Of a DNA stretch of 64,000 bases, positions 33,619-42,949 are shown piece after piece. Position 1 is the first letter of the stretch. Each line of letters begins with the position of its first letter. A program made the position numbers and the translations under genes. Source of the DNA: Actinomadura oligospora ATCC 43269 (lineage in GTDB: Bacteria; Actinomycetota; Actinomycetes; Streptosporangiales; Streptosporangiaceae); NCBI RefSeq assembly GCF_000518265.1, contig NZ_JADG01000007.1, positions 434,001 through 498,000 of the forward strand, in the 5' to 3' direction. The notes under the pieces were generated by a model. That model ran no database searches and had not been told where the DNA came from. It saw only the letters and a list, made by a program, of their open reading frames with translations.

Positions 33619-36600
33619 TCAGGCGGGCTGGTGGGGGCGGTCGGCCCGGGCCGCGTCGGCGAGGTCGGCGAGCGTGGCGTGGACACGCTCGCGGTACTCG
33701 GCGACACGGGCGAGCTTGATGTCCTCGTAGCCGCGGACGGTCTCGGGCAGCCGGGCGAGGTCGACCACGGCGGCGACGGTGCCGGGGGTGAGGTGCGACA
33801 GGGCGTCGCGCACCAGGCCCCGGTACTCCTGGACGAGCTCGCGCTCGATCCGGCGGACCTCGGCGTAGCCGAACAGGTCCAGAGTCGTGCCGCGCAGGCC
33901 ACGCGCGGCGCGCAGGGCCCGGAACGCGACCGGCGCGGTCCGGGTCAGCCGGATCTTCCGCTTCATGCCGAGCGCGCGGAGGATCGGCGGGTGCAGCATG
34001 ACCGAGACCTTGGCGTCCGGGCCGAACTCCTCCTCGCGCTTGGCCCGCTCCACCGGGTCGAGGTGCAGTCGGGCGACCTCGTACTCGTCCTTGTAGGCCA
34101 TGAGCTTGTGAAGGGAGGTGGCGTAGGCGAGACCGACGCGCAGGGCCGCGTCCTCGTCGACGCGCTCGGCGGCGAGCGCGATGACGTTCCGGACGTCCTC
34201 GGCGTAGCTGCGCGCGTAGTTCTCGTTCTGGAACTCGATCAGATCGGCGACCCGGATGCTCAGGGCCTCCTCGAGCTCCGCCCCTCCCATCGCGGGGGCG
34301 GCCTGCTCGGCGATGGTCCGCGCGACCGGGGTGAGCGAGATCAGCGGACGGGCCGGGGGCTCGACCGCCGCCAGGACGGCCTTCAGGTCCAGGGCGGCGG
34401 CGCGGCCCCAGCGGAAGGCGGCCAGGTTCTTGTCGACGGCCGCGCCGTTGAGGCGGATGGCGTCCTCGATCGCGTCGGCGGAGACCGGGAGGCAGCCGTG
34501 CTGGTAGGCGGCGCCGACCAGGACCATGTTGGCGGGCATGTTGTCGCCGAACAGGATCTCGGCGAGGCCCTGCGCGTCCAGGTACAGGTTGTCGGCGCGG
34601 CTGGTGACCGACTCGACGCGGGTCAGCGCCTCGTCCGGGGAGCCCGGCAGCGCGACGCGGCCGGTGACCATCGCCGCCGTCGGGACGAGCGCGGTGTTGA
34701 CGACCGCGACCGTCCGGCCCGGCTCGGCGGTGGCGAGGTTGCTCTCCGCGGCGGCGCCGAGCAGGTCGAAGCCCAGCAGGACGTCGGCCGTGCCCCGGGT
34801 GGCGCGCAGCGCTCCGGGCACCGGCCGGGTGGAGAACCGCAGGTCGCTGACGACCGGTCCGCCCTTCTGCGCCAGTCCGGTCTGCTCCAGGCCGGCGGCG
34901 TAGGAGCCGTCCAGCCGGGCCGCCATCTGGAGGATCTGCGACACGGTGACGACGCCGGTGCCGCCGATGCCGGGCATGCGCAGCAGAACGTCGGCGTCGC
35001 CGAAGCGGCGGACGGGTTCGGTCAGCGCGACCGGGAGCGCGGGCAGCGACCGCTGCCGCCGCGTCCCCGGCTCGACCAGGAGGAAGGACGGGCAGTCGCC
35101 CTTGAGGCAGGAGAAGTCGGAGTTACATGACGGCTGGTGAATGCGGGTCTTGCGACCGAACTCGGTCTCCACCGGCTGCACCGAGAGGCAGGTGGACTGC
35201 TCGCCGCAGTCCCCGCAGCCCTCGCACACGCGCTCGTTGATCAGCACCTTCTCGGCGGGCGTCGGGAGCTTGCCGCGCTTGCGCAGGCGGCGCTCCTCGG
35301 CGGCGCACCGGTCGTCGTGGATCAGCACGGTCACGCCGTCCAGCGCGGCCAGCTCGGAGTTCACCTCGGGCAGGTCGTCGCGGTGTCGGACGTGCGCGAT
35401 CGGGTCGAGCGCCACACCCCGGTAGTCCGCCGGGGAGTCCGTCGTGATCACGACGCGGCGGACGCCCTCCAGCGCGAGCCAGCGGGTGAGCGTCGGGATG
35501 TCCAGACGGCCCTCGGCCGTCTGCCCGCCGGTCATGGCGACGGCGTCGTTGTACAGCAGCTTGTAGGTCATCGTGACCCCGGCGGCGACGGCGGCGCGGA
35601 TCGCCAGCGAACCGGAGTGGTGGAACGTTCCGTCCCCGAGGTTCTGCACGAAGTGCTTGTCCTCGGTGAACGGCGCGAGGCCGATCCACTGGGTGCCCTC
35701 GCCGCCCATCTGGGTGAGGCCGAGCTGGTTGCCGCGTCCGGCGCCGTCCAGCGCGATCATCACGTGGCAGCCGATGCCGACGCCGACGAGCGTGTCGTCC
35801 GACGCCTTGGTGGACGCGTTGTGCGGGCACCCCGAGCAGAAGTACGGCGTGCGCGCCGCCACGACCGGCAGCGACAGCCGGCCCTTCTTCCGCGGCTTCC
35901 GCAGCATGACGGCCGCCTTGGGCAGCCGGTCCTCGCCGAACCGCGCGACCAGCGCGCGCACGACGTCCTCGGACCCGACCGTCCCACGGGAGGGCAGCAG
36001 CTCCTTGCCGTCCACCCCACGACGCCCGATCACCTGGGGCACGCGCACCTCGGCGACGACCGCCGAGTCCGTGCCCGCGGCGCCGTCCGCCCGCGCGGCG
36101 GCGCGGCGGGCCGCGTCGGCGTGGTCGTAGAGGACGGCCTTCAGGTGCTGCTCGAGGAAGGGGACCTTGTCCTCGACGACGAGGACCTCGTCCAGGTCGG
36201 CGGTCATGCGGGTCAGCTCGGCGTCGTCGAGCGGGAAGGGCATGCCCAGGCGGATGAGGCGGAGGCCGAGGTCGTTCATGGCGGCCTCGTCCAGGCCCAG
36301 GTCGGTCAGGGCGCGCTGGACGACGGCGTACTGGGTGCCGGAGGCGACGATGCCGAGGGTGGTGTTGTCCGCGCCGAAGGCGATGCGGTTGAGACCGGCC
36401 TCGCGGGCGTAGGCGCGGGCGATGTCCAGGCGCCGGGTGAGCATGTCGTGCTCGGCGTCCAGGGAGGCCGGGCCGACCAGCGTCGGCACCTTGCGGTCCT
36501 CGCGGACGGGCATCGGGATGTTGCGGCGGATCTCCTCGAGGTCCACCACGGCGGACGCGTCGGCGATGTCGGCGACGATCTTCAGCCCGGCCCAGAGGCC

Positions 36601-37170
36601 GCTGGCGCGGGACAGCGCGACGGCGTGCAGGCCGAACTCGATGATCTCGGCGACGGTGCCCGGGGCGAGCAGCGGCAGCGAGAGCGACTGCGCCATCGGC
36701 TCGCACGAGCTCGGAACGGTGGACGACTTGCTGGCGGGGTCGTCCCCGATCCACGCGACCGCGCCCCCGACGGCGGCGGTCCCGGCGAGCTGCGCGTGCC
36801 GGATGGCGTCGGCGGCCCGGTCGAGGCCGGGGTTCTTGCCGTACCAGTACCCGGTCACGCCCTCGTGACGGCGGCCCGGCACCTGTCCGAGCAGCTGGGT
36901 TCCGGCGACGGCGGTCGCGGCGAGCTCCTCGTTGAGACCCGCCTGGAAGACCACCCCGACCTCGTCCAGGAACTTCGCGGCGCGGCCCATCTCCAGGTCG
37001 ACGCCGCCGAGGGGCGACCCCTGGTAGCCGGAGACGAACGCGCGCGTGTCGATGCCGCGCGCCTCGTCCAGCCAGCGCTGTTCCAGGGTCAGCCTCACCA
37101 GGGCCTGGACACCCGAGATCAGTACTCGCCCCTCGCGCGCGGTGTACCTGTCGTCAAGCCGGACGCCCAT
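33619..37170 (-). CDS. indolepyruvate ferredoxin oxidoreductase (fused large form)
   Basis: 1183 residues from the ATG at 37170, with GAGGAGG upstream; longer frames lack a start site. Fused order: alpha-type thiamin-binding half (SGYQGSPLGGVDLEMG near residue 50), then the second thiamin domain with FCSGCPHNASTKASDDTLVGVGIGCH and MGGEGTQWIGLAPF. A cysteine-rich [4Fe-4S] segment follows (CEGCGDCGEQSTC, then CNSDFSCLKGDCPSF), then a gamma domain with RMPGIGGTGVVTVSQIL and a C-terminal extension. It oxidatively decarboxylates aryl-pyruvates to acyl-CoA with ferredoxin, linking aromatic amino acid breakdown to CoA esters. The divergent Lrp/AsnC gene fits. Confidence 0.93.
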   Translation of the reverse strand: MGVRLDDRYTAREGRVLISGVQALVRLTLEQRWLDEARGIDTRAFVSGYQGSPLGGVDLEMGRAAKFLDEVGVVFQAGLNEELAATAVAGTQLLGQVPGRRHEGVTGYWYGKNPGLDRAADAIRHAQLAGTAAVGGAVAWIGDDPASKSSTVPSSCEPMAQSLSLPLLAPGTVAEIIEFGLHAVALSRASGLWAGLKIVADIADASAVVDLEEIRRNIPMPVREDRKVPTLVGPASLDAEHDMLTRRLDIARAYAREAGLNRIAFGADNTTLGIVASGTQYAVVQRALTDLGLDEAAMNDLGLRLIRLGMPFPLDDAELTRMTADLDEVLVVEDKVPFLEQHLKAVLYDHADAARRAAARADGAAGTDSAVVAEVRVPQVIGRRGVDGKELLPSRGTVGSEDVVRALVARFGEDRLPKAAVMLRKPRKKGRLSLPVVAARTPYFCSGCPHNASTKASDDTLVGVGIGCHVMIALDGAGRGNQLGLTQMGGEGTQWIGLAPFTEDKHFVQNLGDGTFHHSGSLAIRAAVAAGVTMTYKLLYNDAVAMTGGQTAEGRLDIPTLTRWLALEGVRRVVITTDSPADYRGVALDPIAHVRHRDDLPEVNSELAALDGVTVLIHDDRCAAEERRLRKRGKLPTPAEKVLINERVCEGCGDCGEQSTCLSVQPVETEFGRKTRIHQPSCNSDFSCLKGDCPSFLLVEPGTRRQRSLPALPVALTEPVRRFGDADVLLRMPGIGGTGVVTVSQILQMAARLDGSYAAGLEQTGLAQKGGPVVSDLRFSTRPVPGALRATRGTADVLLGFDLLGAAAESNLATAEPGRTVAVVNTALVPTAAMVTGRVALPGSPDEALTRVESVTSRADNLYLDAQGLAEILFGDNMPANMVLVGAAYQHGCLPVSADAIEDAIRLNGAAVDKNLAAFRWGRAAALDLKAVLAAVEPPARPLISLTPVARTIAEQAAPAMGGAELEEALSIRVADLIEFQNENYARSYAEDVRNVIALAAERVDEDAALRVGLAYATSLHKLMAYKDEYEVARLHLDPVERAKREEEFGPDAKVSVMLHPPILRALGMKRKIRLTRTAPVAFRALRAARGLRGTTLDLFGYAEVRRIERELVQEYRGLVRDALSHLTPGTVAAVVDLARLPETVRGYEDIKLARVAEYRERVHATLADLADAARADRPHQPA

Positions 37171-37317
37171 CGAACCTCCTCGTTCACGCCCTGTGGCGTG
37201 GAGCACAGCACCTGGAAACGCCCAAACGCAAGTAACTGCCGACATACGCCCCACAAGACGCAAAGATTTATACTGGAGGCTGACATTTGGCCGTGTACTT
37301 TGCGCGAGGAGACCGTG

Positions 37318-37818
37318 ATGACCGATCTTGATGACATCGACCACTCGCTGTTGCGCCTGCTCCGCCAGGACGCCCGCCGCACCTTCTCCGAGATGGCCGA
37401 GAAGGTCGGCCTCTCCGTCGCCGCCGTGAAGCGCCGCGTCGACCGGATGCGCGACCTCGGCGTCATCACCGGCTTCACGGCCCAGATCGACTACGCCAAG
37501 CTCGGCTGGGGCATCGAGGCGTTCACCGAGCTCCGCTACGCCGGCACCGCCCCGGTCAGCGAGATCATCCGCACCGCCACCGTCGCCCCCGAGGTCCAGG
37601 CGATCTACACCACCGCCGGCGACCCCGACGCCCTGGTCAGCATCCGCGCCCGCGACATGCGCCACCTCCAGCAGGTCATCGACACCCTCCGCCGCGCGGG
37701 CAACGTCACCGGCACCAAGACCCTCATGGTCATGGACGTCTGGACCCGCTCCGACATGGACCCGACCACCCCCACCCGCCCCCTCTCCCCCACCCGCCCC
37801 ACCCCCCGAACCCCCTAA
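37318..37818 (+). CDS. Lrp/AsnC-family transcriptional regulator
   Basis: 166 residues from the ATG at 37318 with GAGGAG upstream. The N-terminal helix-turn-helix is IDHSLLRLLRQDARRTFSEMAEKVGLSVAAVKRRVDRM. The C-terminal RAM domain includes VQAIYTTAGDPDALVSIRARDMRHLQQVIDTLR. A Thr/Pro tail ends the protein. It is divergent from the indolepyruvate oxidoreductase 147 bp away and probably controls it in response to an amino acid. That control is inferred from arrangement. Confidence 0.93.
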   Translation: MTDLDDIDHSLLRLLRQDARRTFSEMAEKVGLSVAAVKRRVDRMRDLGVITGFTAQIDYAKLGWGIEAFTELRYAGTAPVSEIIRTATVAPEVQAIYTTAGDPDALVSIRARDMRHLQQVIDTLRRAGNVTGTKTLMVMDVWTRSDMDPTTPTRPLSPTRPTPRTP

Positions 37819-37829
37819 CCACCCCCACC

Positions 37830-38160
37830 ACACCAGCCCCCACCCAAGCCGTCCCCACAAGCCCAGCCCGCCGCCGCGCCCCGGCCCCCGTGCCCGAGCC
37901 CCGCACCCAAAGCCTCGCGCCCGCGCCGTGCCCGTCCGCCGCGCTCAAGGCCCCGCACCCGCGCCCCGTGCCCTGCGTGCTCCGCACCCGAGGCCCGCGC
38001 CCCAGGTCCCGCGCTCCCGGTCGCCCTCCGAGGCCGCGCTGCGCCGCCGCGCTGTACGCCCCGTGCCCTGCGCGCCGTGCCTGCCTTCGCGCTCGAGGTC
38101 TCCGCTCCGCGCCTGTGCCCCGTCCTCTTTGTCCCGTGCCTCGCGCCCTGTGTGTGGTGC
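37830..38160. repeat. C-rich GCCCCGTGCCC/GCGCCCGCGCC degenerate repeat
   Basis: Between the Lrp gene and the coiled-coil gene, the plus strand consists of short units (CGTGCCC, GCGCCCGC, CCGCACCC) with no coding structure. It then shifts abruptly to T/G-rich, lower-GC sequence near 38200-38310 just before the next gene. Confidence 0.7.
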
Positions 38161-38294
38161 TCGCGGCTTGGGGTTGTGTGAGGGCTTGCGCTTGGTGTTC
38201 TTGTGGTTTCTGTGTGTTGGTTCGGGGTGGGCGTGGGGAGTTTGGGTGGGGAGGGTTCGTTATTTATGCCAAAGATTCCGGTGGGCGGTATTAG

Positions 38295-39008
38295 GTGGCT
38301 GGGAAAGGTTATATGTGGGAGGTGGTCTCTAAAGAGCGGTACATCGCGGAGTCTCTGTTTCTGGAGGCGGAGCGGGACTTTGAGCGGGCGCGGGCGGATG
38401 TTCGGGGGGCGGCTCGTGCTTATGAGGTCTGTCGTGATCGGGGGCCTCTCAGTAAGTGGACGAGAGAGGCGCGGTCGGCGTGGAATCTCAACGTGATGGA
38501 GTGGATCGCGGCGACCGTCCGGCTTGAGGAGGCGCTCGAGAGGGTGCTGCTTCTGGAGCAGGTGGACGGGAGTGGGATGGCGCCGTCCGCCGGGCGTCAT
38601 GACATGGCCGGGGTCGAGGCGCATTTCGGGGGGACGCCGCCGGTGAGGGAGATCATCAGGAACCTCGATCGCGTTCTCGAGGAGCGGGTGCATCGGACGG
38701 GTGAGACGTTCGAGAGCGCCACCGAGAAGGTGCAGAAGTGTCGTGCGGTGACGGACAGGGCCTTCGCGGTCTACCGGGAGAAGCGCCTTGGCGTGTCCCC
38801 CGAAGAACGGGAGGCGCTTCGCGAGGCATGGCGGTCCTCGCTCGTGGTCTGGTCGCAGGCGCTTCGCGACCGGGAGACGGCGCGGGAAAAGGCGTTGGCC
38901 GCGCTTCGGCGGGCCGACTGGCATCTCGCCGGAGTCGAGGGTGAATCGGGTGCCTCACTCAGTCCCCATGCCGGTGATTACGAGCCCGAAGAGGACGCCC
39001 TGTTCTGA
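38295..39008 (+). CDS. hypothetical coiled-coil protein
   Basis: 237 residues, GTG start; an in-frame ATG at 38313 is an alternative. The protein is almost entirely charged helix (for example FLEAERDFERARADVRGAARAYE and FESATEKVQKCRAVTDRAFAVYREK), consistent with coiled coil. It has no signal peptide or membrane segment. The DNA before it is unusually AT-rich for the window (around 38260-38310), which could be a promoter or mark acquired DNA. No family is recognised. Confidence 0.6.
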   Translation: MAGKGYMWEVVSKERYIAESLFLEAERDFERARADVRGAARAYEVCRDRGPLSKWTREARSAWNLNVMEWIAATVRLEEALERVLLLEQVDGSGMAPSAGRHDMAGVEAHFGGTPPVREIIRNLDRVLEERVHRTGETFESATEKVQKCRAVTDRAFAVYREKRLGVSPEEREALREAWRSSLVVWSQALRDRETAREKALAALRRADWHLAGVEGESGASLSPHAGDYEPEEDALF

Positions 39009-39016
39009 CGATTTGG

Positions 39017-40018
39017 TCAGGTCAAAGGGCGGCGGAGGCGGTACGGGCGGACTCGGCCCAGGCCCTGGAGGTGGCGGGCGCGGAGCGGGCTGATGTCGTA
39101 GTCGGCGTCCGCGAGTTCGGCGGCCAGGGGGGCGTCGATGAGGATGGTGCCCCGGTGGGCGGCGGCCGTCAGGCGGGCGGCGAGGTTGACGGGGGTGCCG
39201 AAGACGTCGCCCAGGCGGAGGACGACCTCGCCGTACGCCAGGCCCACGCGGACGACAGGGAAGTCGGGGTCGCTGGTGTGCCGGTCGGCGAGGCTGAGGC
39301 CGATCTCGGCGACGGCGCGCGGGTCGGGGGCGACGAAGAAGGCCTCGTCGCCGAGCGTCTTGACGATGCGCCCGCCCAGGTCGGCGACCGTTTCGGCGGT
39401 GACGGCCTCGAAGCGTTCGACGAACTCGGCGAGGGCCGGGCCCTCCATCCGGCGGCTGAGCGAGGTGAAGGAGACGATGTCGGCGAAGCCGACCGCGAGG
39501 CGGGCGACGCCCAGGCCGCCGGAGCCGGACGCGTCGCCGGCGGCGGCGGCCGTGACGCGCAGTCCCGCGGCGGCGAGCTGGCGGCGCCAGCCCTGGAGCA
39601 GCAGCCATTCGAACCGGGGACGCAGCTGTTCGGTGAGGCCGAGGATGTCCTGCATCGTCTCCGGGGTCAGCTCGACGTCCTCGGGCAGGCGGGCGGCGGC
39701 GCTCGGCAGCCAGACGTCGACGACCCAGCTCGCGAGGCGGCCCATGGTCTGGCCGACGGCCCGGACGAGCTGGACCATGCCCTCCTCGTCCACCAGGCCG
39801 TCCGCGACGAGCCGGTCGATCTCGACCAGCGCGCGGACGTCGCCCTCGGTGAACGCGACCTCGTCGTCGGACGGGGCGGGGAAGCCGAGCGTCTGCCAGA
39901 TCCGGCGGGCCTTCTCCGGAGGCATCCCGGCGAGCTCCTCGACCTGCGCCCGGGTGTACTTCAGGCGGTCGGCGAGGAGGGTCTCCTCGATCTCCTGCGC
40001 GACCTGCGGATCGACCAC
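39017..40018 (-). CDS. class III adenylate/guanylate cyclase with N-terminal regulatory domain
   Basis: 333 residues, GTG start. Residues 1-150 are a helical autoregulatory region of the Rv1264-like type (KYTRAQVEELAGMPPEKARRIWQTLGFP). The cyclase domain has first metal Asp in VGFADIVSFT, base-specifying Lys in VKTLGDEAFF with the second metal Asp, Asp in GDVFGTPVNLAARLT, and the transition-state Asn and Arg. All catalytic positions appear present. Lys/Asp points to ATP, so cAMP is the likely product. It is divergent from a MerR regulator. Confidence 0.9.
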   Translation of the reverse strand: MVDPQVAQEIEETLLADRLKYTRAQVEELAGMPPEKARRIWQTLGFPAPSDDEVAFTEGDVRALVEIDRLVADGLVDEEGMVQLVRAVGQTMGRLASWVVDVWLPSAAARLPEDVELTPETMQDILGLTEQLRPRFEWLLLQGWRRQLAAAGLRVTAAAAGDASGSGGLGVARLAVGFADIVSFTSLSRRMEGPALAEFVERFEAVTAETVADLGGRIVKTLGDEAFFVAPDPRAVAEIGLSLADRHTSDPDFPVVRVGLAYGEVVLRLGDVFGTPVNLAARLTAAAHRGTILIDAPLAAELADADYDISPLRARHLQGLGRVRPYRLRRPLT

Positions 40019-40104
40019 GGGATCACCTCGAGATGTCTCATCCGGCGATGTCCCAAGGGTGGCGCGTAAGATCGATCCGGGTCAAGCGGCGGAGACGGGG
40101 AGGC

Positions 40105-40881
40105 ATGGCCGGGTACCGGATCGACGAGCTCGCGCGGGCGGCGGGGACGACCGTCCGCAACGTCCGCGCGTACCAGGACCGGGGGCTCCTTCCCCCGCCG
40201 CGGCTCGAGGGACGCGTCGGCTTCTACGACGACAGCCACCTCGCCCGGCTGCGCCTGATCGGCAACCTGCTCGCGCGCGGATACTCGTCCCTCATCATCA
40301 AGGACCTGCTCGCCGCCTGGGAGACCGGCCGGGACGTCGGCGACGTGCTGGGCCTGGAGAAGGTCCTCACCGATCCGTGGTCGGACGAGCTCCCCGGCAC
40401 CGCGACGCTGGACGAGCTGGTCGAGACGTTCGGCCCGGACCGCGACCAGGCGCAGATCGCGGCCGACCTGGAGCGGGCCGTCCAGCTGGGGTTCGTCGAG
40501 CCGGACGGCGACCACTTCCGCGTGCCGTCGCCGCGCCTGCTGCACGTCGGCGCCGAGCTGGTCGCCGCCGGGATCCCGCTGGACGCCGTGTTCGACATCG
40601 CGCGGCAGATCCGGGACGACTGCGACGTCATCGCCGGACGCTTCGTCGACCTCGTGCACGAGCACGTCTTCAGCCGCCTGGAGGACGGCCCGGTCCCCGG
40701 CGGCGAGGAGCTCGCGGAGGTCGCCGAGGTCGTCCGCCGCATGCGTCCGCTGGTGAAGATGGTCGTGGACCCGTTCATCGCCCGCGCGATGGAGACCCGC
40801 GTCCAGGCGGCGCTCGGCGAGCAGCTCGAGACCCTCAGCGACCACCTGACGCGCGCGTCCGCCGCCGCGTCAGAGGAGTGA
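40105..40881 (+). CDS. MerR-family transcriptional regulator
   Basis: 258 residues from the ATG at 40105, with GGGGAGG immediately upstream. The N-terminal MerR motif is YRIDELARAAGTTVRNVRAYQDRGLLPPP with RVGFYDDSHLARLRLI. The rest is a long helical effector-like domain without the usual ligand cysteines. It is divergent from the cyclase, with an 86 bp shared promoter region. Its 3' end overlaps the convergent sigma gene by 12 bp. Confidence 0.9.
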   Translation: MAGYRIDELARAAGTTVRNVRAYQDRGLLPPPRLEGRVGFYDDSHLARLRLIGNLLARGYSSLIIKDLLAAWETGRDVGDVLGLEKVLTDPWSDELPGTATLDELVETFGPDRDQAQIAADLERAVQLGFVEPDGDHFRVPSPRLLHVGAELVAAGIPLDAVFDIARQIRDDCDVIAGRFVDLVHEHVFSRLEDGPVPGGEELAEVAEVVRRMRPLVKMVVDPFIARAMETRVQAALGEQLETLSDHLTRASAAASEE

Positions 40882-42714
40882 GACCCCCCAGACGACGGTG
40901 ACCTGCTGCGGCGGGCCGTGCGCGCCGGTGAAGGTGAGCGTCGCGCGTCCCGGCAGGCTGATCAGGCCGGTGTGCAGGGTGACCATGACGTCCCGCGAGC
41001 CGTTGGAGGACAGGCCGCCGGTCCGGTCCTGCAGCGTGATCTGGCGGCTGGACGACTCGCCGGTCCAGGTGACCGGGCCGTCCTCGGCCTTGAGGCGGAT
41101 CGTCCCGGAGCTGCGCCCGTACAGTTCGAGCCGCGTCGTCAGCACTTTCAGCGTGCCCGGACGCGGCGTCACCGGCGGCGTGGTGGGAGGCGGGGGAGGC
41201 GTCGTCGGTTTTCCGTGTTTTCCGGGGTCGGTGGGCGCGTGCGAGTGGTTACCGAACTGTGGCGCCGGCGGTTGCGGGCCGCCACCACCGGCAGGCCCGC
41301 GCGCCTGCGGACGTCCGTCCCGTCCGGCGTGCTGGTTCGGCTTCGTCGCCGTGACGGACGGCAGCGGACGCAGTGGCCAGTCGAACGTCGGGACGCCCAG
41401 CTGCGACCCCATGAACACGATCGCGGCGAGCGCCGTGAGCAGCGCGCCGCCCATCCCGCCGGTCGCGAACATCCAGCGCCGCGCGTACGGGGACGCGATG
41501 TCCGGCTGCGTCGGCAGTCCCTCGGGCGTCAGCGCGCCGCCGCGTCCGGCGATGTCGGCGCGGTATCCGGCCAGCTCAGGGTCCGTCGCCGTGTGCAGGA
41601 CGCGTCGCCGCAGCGCGTCACTCGGCGCGGACGCGGGCGCGAGCACCAGCAGTCCCGCCGCGCGCACCTGCCCACGCGCGCGGCACGCCGCGCACGCGCG
41701 GATGTGCTCGTCCAGCGCGCTGTCGATGATGTCCTGCGAGCACGCGTCCGACTCGGTGCGCCGTCCGCCCGGCCTGGACGCGTCGCCGGGCCTGGACCGA
41801 GTGGGGCCCGCGGCCCGCCGTCCGCTCGCCGACCGCGGATCCGGACGCGTGCTCCCCGCGCCACGTCCGCCGAACCGGGCCGGCGCGTCGAGCCGCAGCA
41901 CCGACCGGGCTCGTCCGCGACCCCGCGCCCCCGCCCGAACCACGTCCTGACCCGCGGCTCTGGGCTGCTGCCCGCTTGATGCGGATGCGGGCGCGGACGA
42001 CGACGCCGACGAACACACCCCCGAATCGGCACGAGGCCGCGAGGACGTGCCCGTTCGCTCCGTGGACGTGCCGTTCGCCCAGTCCGTCCGCCGAGGGGGC
42101 GCGCCCGCGGACCACCGGGCGCACGAACCCGCCGCCAAAGCGAGCGAGTTCCGAAGTGAGACCTCGAGGTCGGCACGCGCCTCGCCGGTCAGCGCGGCGA
42201 CGCGGCGGCGGGACAGGCCCCAGAGAAGCCCCAGCTCAGCGGGATGCAGACCATGCCGGACGGTCAGCAGCAGCAGCTCGCGCTCGTTCGCGTCCAGCCG
42301 GTTCACGGCGGACTCGAGCAGCGACCGCAGCTCGGCGGTGGGCGGCAGGACGGCACTCGGACGCGCGTCCGCACGCCGGCTGCGCCGCGGACCCGGGTAG
42401 CGGAACGGACGGTTCGGCTCCCACCGGAGCTCAGACCCGCCGCCGCGTTGCAGGCAGCGGCGCCTGACCGCGCCGTACAGCCAGATTCGCAGGTTGGCGT
42501 GGTCGCGGATGCGCGGGGCGCGTCGCCAGGCGTCGACGAGCGCGTCGTGGACGATGTCGTCGGCGGCCCGGACGTCGCCGGTCATCGCGGCGGCATAGTC
42601 GAACAGTCGCTCAGCGTAGGCGTCGTAGAGCATGGCCAAGGCGTCGGCGTCGCCGGCGTTCAGCCTTCGGACGAGGCGTCGGGTGGCGACGTCGGGTGGA
42701 GACCACCTGGGCAT
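40870..42714 (-). CDS. ECF sigma factor fused to anti-sigma zinc domain, membrane helix and BACON-like domain
   Basis: 614 residues from the ATG at 42714. Sigma region 2 (about 17-88) reads LAMLYDAYAERLFDYAAAMTG, then DDIVHDALVDAWRRA. Region 4 (about 140-195) includes LDANERELLLLTVRHGLHPAELGLLWGLSRRRV. A disordered Arg/Ser/Pro linker leads to HIRACAACRARG (HxxxCxxC, the anti-sigma zinc signature, near residue 345). One membrane helix (GGALLTALAAIVFMGS) precedes a Pro-rich stretch and an extracellular domain resembling BACON. Sigma and its tether on one chain implies release by proteolysis or conformational change. Confidence 0.85.
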   Translation of the reverse strand: MPRWSPPDVATRRLVRRLNAGDADALAMLYDAYAERLFDYAAAMTGDVRAADDIVHDALVDAWRRAPRIRDHANLRIWLYGAVRRRCLQRGGGSELRWEPNRPFRYPGPRRSRRADARPSAVLPPTAELRSLLESAVNRLDANERELLLLTVRHGLHPAELGLLWGLSRRRVAALTGEARADLEVSLRNSLALAAGSCARWSAGAPPRRTDWANGTSTERTGTSSRPRADSGVCSSASSSAPASASSGQQPRAAGQDVVRAGARGRGRARSVLRLDAPARFGGRGAGSTRPDPRSASGRRAAGPTRSRPGDASRPGGRRTESDACSQDIIDSALDEHIRACAACRARGQVRAAGLLVLAPASAPSDALRRRVLHTATDPELAGYRADIAGRGGALTPEGLPTQPDIASPYARRWMFATGGMGGALLTALAAIVFMGSQLGVPTFDWPLRPLPSVTATKPNQHAGRDGRPQARGPAGGGGPQPPAPQFGNHSHAPTDPGKHGKPTTPPPPPTTPPVTPRPGTLKVLTTRLELYGRSSGTIRLKAEDGPVTWTGESSSRQITLQDRTGGLSSNGSRDVMVTLHTGLISLPGRATLTFTGAHGPPQQVTVVWGVSLL

Positions 42715-42949
42715 GTGCGCTCCCGCAGCGAACGGGGCCCCGCACGCCACGGGACGTCCGGACAATAGGGCCCACTCTGGATACACCCACGTACCCCTTC
42801 AGCACCATTCGAACCCGGGAAGAATCACCGCGCAGGGGTTTCCCTACGCCCCCGAACCCGGCTACTCGGGCGTTTGGGCTGAACCCTGGCGGCGAACATG
42901 GCACAGTGCCCTCTGATCGGCCCACCCCGACCAACAGGAGGGAGCCGAG

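Noticed and set aside
35137..37818. 893-codon plus-strand frame antisense to the oxidoreductase
   Set aside because: Only its last 166 codons, from 37318, are the Lrp/AsnC gene. The rest is an antisense shadow.
33619..37860. Start of the indolepyruvate oxidoreductase at the far upstream end of its open frame
   Set aside because: The extra 230 codons lie antisense to the Lrp gene. The ATG at 37170 has a strong ribosome site.
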